64,000 bases of DNA from Gracilariopsis chorda. Lineage: Eukaryota > Rhodophyta > Florideophyceae > Gracilariales > Gracilariaceae. A program made the position numbers and the translations under genes. Within the stretch, counting starts at the first letter, position 1. The number at the start of each line of letters is the position of its first letter. The notes beneath the pieces are model-generated. The model was not told the origin of the DNA and searched no databases. It worked only from the letters and a program-made list of their open reading frames with translations. Shown here piece by piece: positions 53,856 to 64,000 of this stretch. The stretch spans positions 310,001-374,000 of the forward strand of contig NBIV01000006.1 of the NCBI GenBank assembly GCA_003194525.1. The letters are read 5' to 3'.

Positions 53856-54767
53856 ACAGGTTGCTCGGTACAGCCAAGCAACCCGTGTACGCAGAGTATA
53901 AGTAGGTGAGGAGTCTGGGACAGCCATGAATCCCCATCTACTTGTACTCATTAACACTCCGGACCCTGGACAGGTTGCTCGGCACAGCTGAACAACCCGT
54001 GCACGAATAGTACAAGTAGGTGAGGAGTCTGGCACAGCCACGACTCCTCACCTGCTTGTACTTATGACCACCCATGACCCTGCACGGGTTGCTTGGCACA
54101 TCTAAGCAACCCGTGTACGCAGAGTACAAGTAAATGAAAAGTCTGGCACAGCCACGACTTTTCACCTGCTTGTACTTATGACCACCCATGCCCCTGCACC
54201 GGTTACTCGGCACAGCCAAGCAATCGGCGCACGCAGAGTACAAGTAGGTGAAAATTCGGGCACACCCAGGACTCTCCATCTACTTCTACTCATTACCACC
54301 CCAGACCCTGCACGGGTTGCTCGGCACAGCCAAGCAACCCGTGCACACCGAGTACAAGTAGATGAAGCGTGCGGCACAGCCACGACTCCCCATCTGCTTG
54401 TACTCATTACCACCCCAGACCCTGCACGGGTCGCTCGTCACAGCCATACACCCCGTGCACACCGAGTACAAGTAGATGAAGCGTCCAGCACAGCCACGAC
54501 TCCCCATCTGCTTGTACTCATTACCACTCCGGACCCTGGACGTGTTGCTTGGAACAGCCAAGTAACCGGTTCACGCAAAGTACAAGAATGTGAAGAGTCT
54601 GGCACAGCCACTACTCCTCACCTGCTTGCACTCATGACCACCTATGACCCTGCACGGGTTGCTCAGCATATCCAAGCAACCCGTGTTCGCAGAGTACAAA
54701 TAGGTAAAATTTCTGGCACAGCCATGACTCTCCACACACTTGTACTCATGAAGTACTTAACCAGTTT
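53856..54767. repeat. Satellite: eight units, exact 114 bp period, two hairpins each
   Basis: Unit starts, marked by ACRGGTTGCT-like sequence, fall at 53856, 53970, 54084, 54198, 54312, 54426, 54540 and 54654, all exactly 114 bp apart. Each unit has a short hairpin (GGTTGCT/AGCAACC) and a longer one built on GTACAAGTAG and CTGCTTGTAC with up to 20 bp arms (unit 2: 54010-54029 with 54042-54061). Because 114 is a multiple of three, frames stay open on both strands, but I see no reason to call a protein. Confidence 0.97.
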
Positions 54768-55486
54768 GATATAGGCACAGTATGCATCTACTTTCTGTTT
54801 CACAATACATATGAACCTGAATGAATTTGTTTTTGCATCTAAGCCAAGTTTGTAGAAAATGTAGGTAAACGATCCGTAAAACAACTAAGCTCTTTTAGTT
54901 ACTATAAAGTGTAAGATAGGTGAATATAATTAAGATGTGAGTTGTTACATGCTAGTGCTATATAAACTGGAAGAGCATAGTAGCGTGCATGAAGAAGTTA
55001 TTGTTGTTATAGAAGTTCATTATGTTCAAGTGATGCTTAATATGTGCAAAAAACTGTGTGAACGTCGAAGTTTGCTTTGTTGGGGGTTCTTTTTGGGGTG
55101 CAGAATGGGTAAATCATAGTATGGTTTTTCATTGATATCGGGAAAAGAACCCTCATTTGAACCCTCTTTTATGAGAGGTTTTGAAAAGAGAATAATTAAA
55201 TGTACGTTAATTTTACATGTGTTCGTTCTGTACACGTCGTATCTAAGAGAGGGCTTGCCAAAGTACTGGGATTATGTGATACAGTAACCTAAGGAACTGA
55301 CGTGAAGTCTACCGTAGGTGACGGTTGTAACGCAAAACTGTCACGCGGAATCTGCTCAGTGGCATACTTATTGTATGGCACGATGTAACTGACATGTTTA
55401 CAATCTTTGGCACTACCTGACAGGGTACAGATTAGACATCAATATACCATTGTCCGAAATCGCTCTTATTTTGGGATCGCTTCAAA
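54768..55486. other. AT-rich spacer
   Basis: No gene or repeat recognised. Confidence 0.5.
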
Positions 55487-57084
55487 GTGACACCAACTCC
55501 TGACCCACGCTTGGCACACACCATCTTCTACGTCGACAGTCGAACGCGCCAAAGTCTGTCAAACGCTATCACCAAGGTAACCAAACACGATGACTGCATT
55601 GAGCATTTTGATACTAACCTACTCTTCTCAAGACAATCACTCTTTACAGTAGCCTTTACGACAAAACAAAAGCATGGATGATGCAAGGGCCTCTTTTGGA
55701 AGCATCAAAAAAACTCGTTAACATATTCTTTGATAATTCCGTAAGCAGAGACGTCTTTAAAAGATCTTCTTGGCGCAGTAACTTCAGAATTCCACACCCT
55801 CTTTTCAATCAAACTGCAAATACACTATGTCCCGCTATTGAAAAAAAGAACACCTGGTGTAACCATGCAATTCGAGCAGAAATCAAAATAGCTGCCTTTT
55901 TGCTATATTGCGGTGATTTAACCTGAGATATAGCAGCATGTCAGCTTGGAATTGTTCCCAAAACAGTTTTATTGACTGCTTGTTCTGTTTCAGAGTGGCC
56001 TTTCACGCAACACGGAAACAATATTGGGTTTTAAACTGTGAAAGAACTAACTCGGTGTCCATTACCAGCAAGGTGGTCCGTTTAAAAAACCTTTGGCGAA
56101 AGCACGACGAGCGTTTGACCTTTAGGGAGGACTTTGGGTAACCGAATGGGTGTAGCAGCACCAAACCACTAGGGGCCCAAGATAACCAGGTGTGCTTACC
56201 GTAACCAATTGGAAGTGTTAATAGAACGGCGCACCCGGGGTAGAAAAGCTTGAGTGGTCTTAGCTAAACCAAAACCTTGACTGTAGAAAGCAGATTGTAT
56301 CATACGTAGCCAAGCGTTGCTTGCTTTTATCATGCTTGATGAAGGAGCGCAGAACGCACCTTAACGGTGAGCGAGGCCTAACGTCGGGTGCAATCAGCTA
56401 CGGTTCATAAGTAGGGGCCGTCCCTATTGGTTTCACCCCACACCACAATAGCGCGGTGTCACTACCTATCTATAATAATCAAATAAAAAAGTAGAATAAT
56501 TAGTTAGCCACTCTGGCTGACGTGCCGCACTCAGCAATTGATCTAGCACGCGGTGCAGTGTCCATATAGTCAGAACTCACTGCGGAACACGAACCACAGA
56601 AGCGAACATTGCGGCAGCAATGAAAGATTTTCAAAAGCTATCTGGTCTTCCATAATGTTTTGGCGCTTAAGAAAGGATGGACATTAAGTGGGTAGCATGC
56701 CGTCAAGAAGAATGTTACGAATATCTAGGCTACAAAGGCTTTCCTATGATTGTGCTTTTCGCAGTTGTGAAGTCTGAAAAGAAGTTCATATACACAGATA
56801 CTGGCAACCCTGGAGTGTTCGACCACTTTGCAATATATGAGCGCTCAACTTTGAAGAGGAAAATAAGCAAAGGTTAATGGCTTGTACGGGTTATACATGA
56901 CGTTATAATTGCTAACTTCCCAGTTCGCTCCTATCTCATTGGCAACTGCACGTTTCAGCTAAGTGAAAATATGATGAGGAACTGCACAGAAGCAGAAAAG
57001 ATCGCAAATTGTTTGTTGCTGACTTGGGCTAAAGTTGCATACAGAACACGAAAGCCAGTCGAATGCGCATTTTTAATGCTTAAG
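55487..57084 (+). mobile_element. Decayed PIF/Harbinger transposase, copy C, with nested LTR debris
   Basis: The N-terminal part (about 55680-56000) has RAEIKIAAFLLYCGD followed after a TGA by DIAACQLGIVPKTVL, the N-terminal helical region of DDE_Tnp_4 transposases. The catalytic part resumes at about 56617 with DFQKLSGLP and, from 56677, YLGYKGFPMIVLFAVVKSEK, TDTGNPGVFDHFAIYERSTL, SYLIGNCTFQLSENMMRN and RKPVECAFLMLK, where it is cut by a reversed LTR at 57085. It carries stops and a nested LTR-like fragment at about 56133-56590. This is a different subfamily from copies A and B. Confidence 0.75.
56133..56510. repeat. LTR-like fragment, diverged twin of 57750-58190
   Basis: Shares blocks with the later copy: GTAGCAGCACCAAACCACTAG, the block around TTGACTGTAGAAA, and GCACCTTAACGGTGAGCGAG. 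It lies inside PIF copy C. Confidence 0.55.
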
Positions 57085-57671
57085 TGTGGTGCAATGCCCC
57101 AAAGAGGCAAAACACCGAAAGACGTTCGGTATCTTCCTCTCACGAGGTGAACCCAGCTGGGTAGAGCCCCTCTAGGGGTGGCACGGCGGACCCGGTTTGT
57201 AAGACCGAGGCCACCCTTCGCGACTAGTGCAAGAGGGTTTAGGACAAGAATCGTTATCCGCAAGAGCGGGAATGTGATCCTCAGTAGAGGTATGTTTCCA
57301 CGTAAGTGGGGGTATGTGGACGGATGCGCACACAAGGGCCGCGGATAGTGGGAGGTTCTACCCTAAAAAGGGGAAAAAGGAAGGGCGAAGAGGAGGAAGA
57401 GAGGACGAAGTGAGTCGCGAGAGCGACGGGGGCGAACGGCGATGCCGGTAACAATATCCCTATACAGGGCGAAACACCAATGCAATTGGAATAATATGAC
57501 TCCCAGTGATGGGTTCCTTTAGATGTGCAAGTGGGTTAGATGTCCTATGGTTCACGGCGTTTCCCTCCAAGGAGGAGTAGAGCACGCGGGCAAGCGGTAA
57601 CAACTAGAGCCAATTCCCCAGGTTGGGGTCCCTTGTTGGGGAAGGTTTACTGGTGCGACGGCAGTGCGCCG
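57085..57671 (-). mobile_element. Partial family A LTR, reversed
   Basis: Begins TGTGGTGCAATGCCCC and follows the family A LTR in reverse to about GCAGTGCGCCG, where it stops short of the U3 end. Clearly more diverged than the pair at 42840/51924. Confidence 0.85.
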
Positions 57672-57749
57672 TTTTTTCCTTCTTCTTGATAAATATCGCA
57701 AGAAAAATGTCTCAAGATAGCTTAATTCTCTTTTGCGTACTAGATTCCT

Positions 57750-58190
57750 GGAGATTGTGGTATAACCGAACACGGTAAATGACCAAATGGGTAGTTCGTG
57801 TGGACCTCGGCTGTAGAGAGCCTCGGGTGGGCTCCACCAAGAAGGGGAAAAGAGGGCTACCGGTAGGGTCTGTAGCCGCACCAACCACTAGAGGTGCAAG
57901 ATATTCGGCTAGTTCTACGTACCAGCGTGGTAGTCGCCAGGTTTCGTGACTGGCGGACTAGAATACCTCATAAGATCTTGGATAACCAAAAAGGTTGACT
58001 GTAAAAACCAGTTGGTATCACAATTATCCAAGAGGTGCGTACCATTTACCTCGAAGGGGGAGGAGGCTGACGCTCACCTTAAGGGTGGGCGAGCTCGACT
58101 CCCCGTGGACATGGCACGCTACGTGTGCCACGTCTGGGGTACACCCTAGTGGTGTATTTCAGTACTGTAGTTAACAGTTAGAACTATTTC
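57750..58190. repeat. LTR-like fragment, diverged twin of 56133-56510
   Basis: Matches in the same orientation, including GTAGCCGCACCAACCACTAG and CTCACCTTAAGGGTGGGCGAG. Short hairpins are frequent. Confidence 0.5.
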
Positions 58191-58372
58191 TAAAAATTAA
58201 AGTTAAATATTAGGACATACCGCCCTGGTCCAATCACTCACGTGGCACACCGAACTGGTATTTTGCGCACCACTTTGGTACAAAACCCCACTATACGACA
58301 TAGATGCATCCACGTGCTTCTATCTTCTGTTATTTGGTGTGCTGGAGGATCATAGAGATCCTTTCCATGGCT

Positions 58373-58757
58373 TTAGTCGTACATTTCTGCAAAGAACTCT
58401 GGCTTGTTGTACAACTCATCATCGTCACCGCGACTTCTAAACGTTATGAGGTTTGTGACAAAGACAGAATAATCTTGCTCGATTCTCGTGAGCTTCTTCT
58501 GCCCTTCCTTGACTGTTCTCTTAATCCCATTTTCTGCCAGCTTAACAGCTTCGTTGAAATCATCTTTGAGCCTCTTGTTCTGCATTTTTTTGATCACAAT
58601 AACCGGCTTTCTTCATCATTTGAGAAAGTACAACAACAGTATCATTATTATAGTTTTCATTGTCATTTTCTAGGCGGGGTTTTGGTGGCGACTTGTCCGG
58701 TTGTTTGTGATTCGTAGACAGTGAATCCAGTTCACTGGTGGAAAATACTGGAGCCAA
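58373..58757 (-). pseudogene. Helical, charged minus-strand ORF with a frameshift
   Basis: Two overlapping minus frames (58757-58560 and 58597-58373) read as one coherent protein of about 125 residues broken at a homopolymer (T run in the plus strand near 58590). The first part is Pro/Asn-rich and the second is a charged helix, DFNEAVKLAENGIKR. No family recognised. Given its surroundings it may be the accessory ORF of a PIF element. Confidence 0.35.
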
Positions 58758-58944
58758 AGCGCTTTACTGTAATGCATTCTTTTCATTGGAAACCGTGCAG
58801 TTTAGCTTTGGCACAGCAGAAGTTGGATATGCCACTGTATGATTACCGATCATGATCGCGCACAGAATAACTTGAAGTGTGCTTGATGCAATGCATGGCC
58901 GTCACAAGGTTTTTGTGATGGTTATATTGATGGGTACGCATTTT

Positions 58945-59600
58945 AGAGCAAAACCCAAGGGCGGGAAGTACCCTCAAGGTGGTCGAGACCTCGCTCCCTA
59001 TGGGATGGTGTCTCAGTTGAGAGAGCCCTCTGGGCCACATAAAGGCTGGCTTGTAAGACCAACGTGGTTCTGGCTATACCTGCAGAGGTTCGGGAATGGC
59101 CCAGAAAAAGGGTAAACTCCAGGGACAGATGGTACACACGTGAGTGTATATTGACACGATATCCTGTGAAGGAAAGCAAAAGGAAAAAGGGAAAACCGAA
59201 GAGAACCGGCGACGGGGCGTGCAACACGCGCCAACAGACCCGGCGACGGGGCGAACCAGAATAAAGAACGAATCCCAAACGGGAATGTGGTAAACACCAC
59301 GACGAAGAACCCAATACTGGGGCGGAATCCAAGACTGACAGTGGAACAAATAACCAATACCGAACACGGTGAGACTGTAGCAGTAGTGACGCCTGAATGT
59401 TCCCAAGGGGATGGTAGACGGAATCCACTCGTGGATACTCTCCGCGAGGAGTCGTAATCCCTACGAGGGCCTTTCTTACCAGAGGCTTACTCTGCAAAGA
59501 GTATATCTCGAAAGAGAACCAAGGTTACCATTTACTGGTGGTGCTGACGGCGAGGCCGTGATTACCTAAGTAGGTTTGCACCACAATAAACTAAATAAAT
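58945..59600 (-). mobile_element. Hairpin-rich gypsy LTR-like fragment, related family
   Basis: No direct match to the family A LTR, but the same overall order in reverse: a C/G-rich end, many 4-5 bp hairpins (GGTC-GA-GACC, CTCA-GT-TGAG, GCGTG-CAA-CACGC), then an A/T-rich block near 59586 (AATAAACTAAATAAATTAAC) where family A reversed has a similar one. Ends not fixed. Confidence 0.4.
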
Positions 59601-60099
59601 TAACTAATTTGGTGCACACCTCTTGAGGTCCATACACGTGGAGTTCCCACTTTCTGGGCCACAAGTGGCGATAACCATAAAATTAAATATCCAAAATTGG
59701 AACCGAAACTACCACACGCGTACAGCGTACCATGTGTCACCAGAATGCCACTAGTAATACCTTTCCAGGTCCCTAAAGTGCCACCTCATCGCTATCCCGC
59801 GAGGGATCAACTCATAAATGAGGTATCGAACCAATTCACCAGTGGATACTCCTATGAATAGGAACAACTCCCAACCGACGGGAAAGCGTTGCTCCACACG
59901 CATTACTTGGCGGGAAAAGTTGTGTTGAGCAAAATGGGGTTTTACTCGCTACAAAGTGTGTGTACATTGGGGTGTTCCAGATTATCAAATTGTGCGCTAC
60001 ACAAATACAGTCCAGCAAGGATCGAGCAAGCTATATACTATCCCACTTTTTCTCTTCGAGAACGGATTAGAACATGCATTTTCTGGGCGTCATAGTATA
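59601..60099. other. Unassigned repeat debris
   Basis: 59690-59900 again has many short hairpins (for example CCTCAT-AA-ATGAGG) and probably continues the LTR-like fragment. 59900-60099 holds nothing recognisable. Confidence 0.35.
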
Positions 60100-60700
60100 T
60101 GTAGGGAAGCGCAATGCTTTAGCACAAGATGCCGACGGGTCGGACGTGCCTCAGCGGCCAGTAGAAGGACTTCCTAGAAAAGCCCGGGTGGAAGATGGGC
60201 TCGGTGATCCGAATGGTAAGAGTCAGGAGATGCTGGTCGAAAGCTGCGGAACCGGACCGGCAACTGCGTCGGGTGTAGTCAAAAAGCACACGTAGAGTGT
60301 TGGCGGTCGTTTACCGCTCGTTTTTTACCGTGTGGAGTGGTATTACAAGCTAATGGGCAGTCTGTATCGCCAACTAGAACAAGAACCTAGTCCGTTTGGG
60401 GGGATGACGTCTGCCTTTACTTGTTCATGAGAGTCGGGAGGTACTGTCATCCTAAGTAGTCCCGCCAGCCCCGAAGTGCACCTCGGCGACGAAGCACCTT
60501 TGCAGATATGGGCCAATGGCAGGCCTGCGTACGCACTATCTAAGAATTAATCAAAATTTATCTAGGGTCTTGCAGGCACGCCTGCCCTTCCTTCCGGTCG
60601 GACACATGTATCCCGTCCCAACAGTCCCCAGGTGCACCGTGCCGGTCAGGTGCACTCTTGCCATCTGTTCACAGTCCGGTCTCCCACGTAATCACGCATC
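60100..60700 (+). repeat. Second copy of the family B leader
   Basis: Aligns with 3430-4060 in the same orientation, including a shared block near the end, CAGGTGCACTCT. No LTR or gag could be attached. Confidence 0.7.
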
Positions 60701-61299
60701 GGTGTTTGCTGTCCTTCGTCATGATCTGACGCCCATACGGTCGTGTAGTAGAATGACCATTGGGCAGATGCAGTGGTGAGGTAACCATGAGGCTGAGCTG
60801 ACAGAGGTCAGATCATTGCTGGCCAAAATATTCTACATGGTCAAGCTGGGTGCCTATGCAGGAGATACGAGAGGACAGTGCGAGTGCCAAGGCACTGTGG
60901 CCATAGGTTAGCTAATTCTATTTAATTTGTTAGGATAGTGTCCGAAGGTCAGAGCGCGTCGCCAGCCATATAGGCTGGCTCGAGTGCCGATGATCTCTGA
61001 AGTGTAAAGACAAGAACCCTCACCGTCTTCTTGCCGCCATATGTAGCCAGTAGGACTCCAAAAGCCTCCAAGCCATCGCTACCATTCTCATGACCTGTAG
61101 GGACTTGACTTAGCGCCCGCCCATTGCGCCTCGCTACCAGTTGGTGCCCGCGTCACTAGTAGACCCAGTGGATTGTCACCTTAGTGGTTGGCTCTCTGCC
61201 GCTACTACCTGCTAGTAGACTACTACCCCAGTTGAACAAAGGACGTAGTATTCTACTACAGGTCGTTCTGCCACATTATACAGCCCTACACAAAAGCTG
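60701..61299. other. Spacer before the second PIF element
   Basis: No gene recognised; the start of the PIF element should lie here but no terminal repeat was found. Confidence 0.4.
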
Positions 61300-61570
61300 G
61301 TGGCCATATCTCTTACCCAAAGAAGTCATCATAGTCTTCGATTTCCTGTCATGCTTTCCTCTCTTCTGCTACTTCTCTTGTACGAGAATGCTCATCGCCA
61401 CCACTGTGAGACCTCTTTCCGAAACAGACTTAATAAAGTTGCCAAACAACGCTGCGATCGCAGGAGTCCTCGACCAGCTCATCAATGGCTGTCTGAAGCA
61501 CCTTTTATGACTCTGTTCATGCCAGGAAACGATCAAGCTCTTATAACATTAACAGGCTTAGATCATCACT

Positions 61571-61809
61571 GTGTAATAAAGTGATGGTGAATAAGGTCTG
61601 ACCTCCTCCAAATGAAGGGGAAGGTCAGCTGACGCTCATTTTATATCGGTCTTGTAGCAGTCTGGAGACTTCTATGACTACGCTACAAGCTAGCTACTGT
61701 CTGTGACCATGACAGCTACAAGCTAGCTACTGTCTTTGAACATGACAGCTACAAGCCGATCACGGTGTTCAGGCGTGACTTGGCTTGTAGGCTGTCTTCT
61801 GTGTTACAC
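61571..61809. mobile_element. 239 bp MITE-like insert in the transposase
   Basis: Ends GTGTAA and TTACAC form a short inverted repeat; flanks are ACT on both sides (61568-61570 and 61810-61812), a 3 bp duplication as used by PIF/Harbinger. Without it the transposase frame continues (DHHC then FQYVL). Inside are a 33 bp direct repeat and stems CTTGTAGC/GCTACAAG and CTACAAGCC/GGCTTGTAG. An intron (GTAATA to TTCCAG) is a weaker alternative because it would delete conserved-looking residues. Confidence 0.65.
61682..61757. repeat. 33 bp direct repeat, 2.3 copies
   Basis: Units at 61682-61714 and 61715-61747 (GCTACAAGCTAGCTACTGTC start), then a partial third. Confidence 0.9.
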
Positions 61810-63025
61810 ACTGTTTCCAGTATGTTCTGAACCGGTTTACGCCATTCTATGAAAAGTACTCTCCTTACTCGAGTTCTGGAATGATTTCTACCCTTAAGCG
61901 TTCAGGGCGGCGAGAAAAGTCTCTTACAGCTTCGCAGTGTCTGGGCCTTGTTCTGGCATGGGGTAGAACAAGAGGATCTACAATGGTACTCGTATGCTTT
62001 TTGGAGTAACAGCATCTGTTTGCTCCTTATTCCTTCGATTTGGACGTCGTCTGCTCCTAAAGTCCCTCAAATACGACCGTCATACATCCGCCAGAATGCG
62101 AACCGAAGATAAAATTCGTTCGTTCCAAGCGGCAATATGTGAAAAATACTCGATGCTTGGTGATGTGTACGCAGCTGCAGATGGCCTGAAAATATATCTG
62201 GAGCAGTCGACAGATTCTGTTATACAAAATATGTTTTACAATGGGTGGCTACATGATCATTATGTGGGGAACGTGTTTGTCTTTGCACCGAATGGCTGCA
62301 TCATATCATGTGCAATTAATGCACCTGGTGCAATGCACGATTCTGTAGTTGCGGAATGGGGAAATGTATACGCGAAACTGGAACATTGTTTTGAGGAGTT
62401 CGGTGGGAAATATGTCGTAGACTTGGCATTTTGTAGAGGACAGTGCCCATTTCTCATTAAATCGGCCCAGGATCCGGTAACATCTGCCACGAGTGCACAT
62501 GACGTAATCCGGTTGCAGCAAGCAACGTCTCTCCGACAGGCATGCGAGTGGGGAATGAGAGCTCTAAAAAGCAGCTTTCCGCGGCTCAAAGACCGTTTAG
62601 CCTACGAAGAACGAGGAGAACGGAAACTAAGTATACGATCAATTGTAGCCTTGTTTAACTTGTGCGCAAGACTCGTCGGGATCAATAAAATACTTTCTAC
62701 TTACATGGCTCACCTCGGCCCCGAAACTAATCACTTGCTATATCGCTAATGCTTAAAGCAAAAGTTACTTGTTCATATCTTTTGTGATCCACATCATAAA
62801 CATTTCCATAAACCTTTGGTGCCGTTTGCTGTCTTCCTCTCTCCATTAGCGCTCATCCTGTCTATCCAAAGCCCTTTTTTTGCGCTCTTCTTCACGCTCT
62901 GCAGCCATTCGAATACGTTCTTCTTTTTCCAGATCTCTCTGCTCTTGCCTCCGCTTCCTCTCTTCCTCCCGTTCCATTTCACTGGCGTCATTCTCTGCCT
63001 CTCTACGCGTCTGTTCTTGCATCAT

Positions 63026-63733
63026 TTAGAGCTTATAAAGCTCATATGTATCGTGCGATGTCGTGTTCGGTCCTTCTTTTGTGACCTTCTTGCGTACCAG
63101 GGGTCGAGGAGCAACCGAGGTTGACGTTGCGAGCGGTGTATCGTGGCCAGATCCCGCTTCATTTGGGGAAGATTTAATGCCTACTTCGCCTACATCCAAT
63201 GCATTACAGTCCTCGTTTTCTGGGTCTGATTCAAAACCTACGTCCTCATTAGACTCTTCCCCGCCCCCCATATCAGTACGCTCCGTCATCAGATCCCTGA
63301 TTCGCTTCGATCGGTCCACCTCTGGTGGCATAGTTGGATCGCCCGTGGGTATCTTTCTCCTATGCAGCGACGCAAACTTCCTTCTTAAGTTGTCCACATT
63401 TCTTTTCTTGTCGGAGTACTTTTGATGATGAATTCTTAGAACGACGTCCCATTCATCTCTTCCCAAGGGGAGCTTTTCGTCGAGAAGTTCTATTAAACTG
63501 TCTACTTTTTGCCTCAAAAATTCAGATCCGTGTCCTCCAGTCTGCGGCGCCCGATTGGTTTTCTGTTTCTTAATATTCTTGGCACAGTGATTCCTCTGCG
63601 AATTTCGTAGTCCACGTCTGTGATTGGTTCCATGTTGCATATTTTGTACAGCAAGCGGAAGGTGTTGAGCATTTTCATGCGTGTTTGTTTGCATATCATG
63701 CACAAGACTGTTCAAAGCGGTGGTAGGTCGCAA
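63026..63733 (-). CDS. SANT/Myb-like partner ORF of the PIF/Harbinger element
   Basis: A 235 aa protein. The core at about residues 70-150 (VDSLIELLDEKLPLGRDEW, then YSDKKRNVDNLRRKFASL and KIPTGDPTMPPEVDRSKRI) has the pattern of the SANT/Myb-like proteins encoded next to transposases in PIF/Harbinger elements, which assist nuclear import and DNA binding of the transposase. The N-terminus is Asn/His-rich, the C-terminus acidic then basic (VRKKVTKEG). The frame is intact. It converges with the transposase. A host Myb-like gene is possible but the pairing argues for the transposon. Confidence 0.75.
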   Translation of the reverse strand: MRPTTALNSLVHDMQTNTHENAQHLPLAVQNMQHGTNHRRGLRNSQRNHCAKNIKKQKTNRAPQTGGHGSEFLRQKVDSLIELLDEKLPLGRDEWDVVLRIHHQKYSDKKRNVDNLRRKFASLHRRKIPTGDPTMPPEVDRSKRIRDLMTERTDMGGGEESNEDVGFESDPENEDCNALDVGEVGIKSSPNEAGSGHDTPLATSTSVAPRPLVRKKVTKEGPNTTSHDTYELYKL

Positions 63734-64000
63734 GACCGTCTTGTCGTCGGCTTTTGGTCTACCTTGGGAGAGCTGATCACTATATTTTCATGGTGGTTTT
63801 GATTTCTGTCGTTCCTGTGGAATCCTTTTTGCGATTGGTGGGCAATAATCGTATGTAGAGTATGATTGGGATTGAAAGAAGACTGCATCTTGTGCTGTAT
63901 TGAGGCAGTGAGAGCGTTTTAAGACGCATTTGAGAAGTCCCGTCCGACACTCTTATGGCTCTGTACGATGCGAGTTACATAAGACCCGTTCACAGCGCTA
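63734..64000. other. Upstream of the SANT/Myb-like ORF
   Basis: Should hold its promoter and perhaps the PIF terminal repeat, which may lie beyond the window. Nothing further seen. Confidence 0.4.

Larger units (their letters stand above)
61300..62749 (+). mobile_element. PIF/Harbinger transposase, copy D, with MITE-like insert and one frameshift
   Basis: DDE_Tnp_4 transposase. The N-terminal part (to 61570) ends NDQALITLTGLDHHC. After the insert at 61571-61809 the frame resumes with FQYVLNRFTPFYEKYSPYSS and LTASQCLGLVLAWGRTRGST. A frameshift at about 61990 moves it to the 61994-62749 frame: FGVTASVCSLFLRFGRR, then the catalytic DDE residues in YAAADGLKIYLEQS (first D), NAPGAMHDSVVAEWG (second D) and CEWGMRALKSSFPRL (E). 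QNMFYNGWLHDHYVGNVF is a family hallmark. A convergent SANT/Myb-like ORF begins 276 bp after the stop. The lesions are few, so the element died fairly recently. Confidence 0.88.

Noticed and set aside
53856-54767. CRISPR array
   Set aside because: Units are 114 bp tandem repeats without unique spacers, in a eukaryotic contig.
53938-54774. Repeat proteins on both strands across the 114 bp satellite
   Set aside because: Frames are open only because the period is a multiple of three; both strands are open, start sites are poor and no fold is evident.

Overview
This looks like a nuclear contig from a multicellular red alga, probably a florideophyte of the Chondrus type. Three things suggest this: compact, mostly intronless host genes (a 5.2 kb clathrin heavy chain without introns); one plastid-targeted protein whose transit peptide starts with MAF; and long stretches of Ty3/gypsy and PIF/Harbinger debris between gene islands. 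The species call is an inference from gene style.

Layout. 1-16 kb is a transposon graveyard: a Copia RNase H remnant, a decayed PIF/Harbinger transposase (960-1935), an old gypsy element (family B, LTR at 2382-3165, coding remains to about 9.6 kb), a reversed LTR-plus-leader piece of a second gypsy family (family A, 9748-10657), the end of a Helitron-type helicase, and a better preserved PIF/Harbinger copy (13244-15273). 16-40 kb is the host island: RPB5 (+), clathrin heavy chain (-), NHP2 (+, one 80 bp intron), a single-pass membrane protein (+), a SHAQKYF-type Myb protein (-), a GT4 glycosyltransferase (-), an intron-containing tRNA-Leu(CAA) (-), a plastid protein (-) and a decayed-looking host-type reading frame (+).

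41-54 kb is one nested structure. A tyrosine-recombinase locus on the minus strand (Crypton-like, with a separate upstream ORF) was hit by a recent family A gypsy chromovirus (42840-52748, 824/825 bp LTRs, 5 bp target duplication AAAAT, C-terminal chromodomain). 53.9-54.8 kb is a satellite of eight units with an exact 114 bp period and built-in hairpins. 55-64 kb is another graveyard: a PIF copy cut by LTR fragments, a leader fragment of family B, and a two-gene PIF/Harbinger element (transposase +, SANT/Myb-like partner -) whose transposase carries a 239 bp MITE-like insert.

Most interesting signal. The family A gypsy element and its LTRs appear packed with short perfect hairpins (4-5 bp arms, 2-6 nt loops) in coding and non-coding parts alike, including a 17 bp stem in the integrase region. 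The matching part of the older family B copy encodes nearly the same residues without it. Differences between the two family A LTRs fall in the hairpin-bearing part. This suggests a templated, hairpin-making mutation process or selection for RNA/DNA structure. It was counted by eye only. The second point of interest is the Crypton-like recombinase locus, and the third is the 114 bp hairpin satellite.
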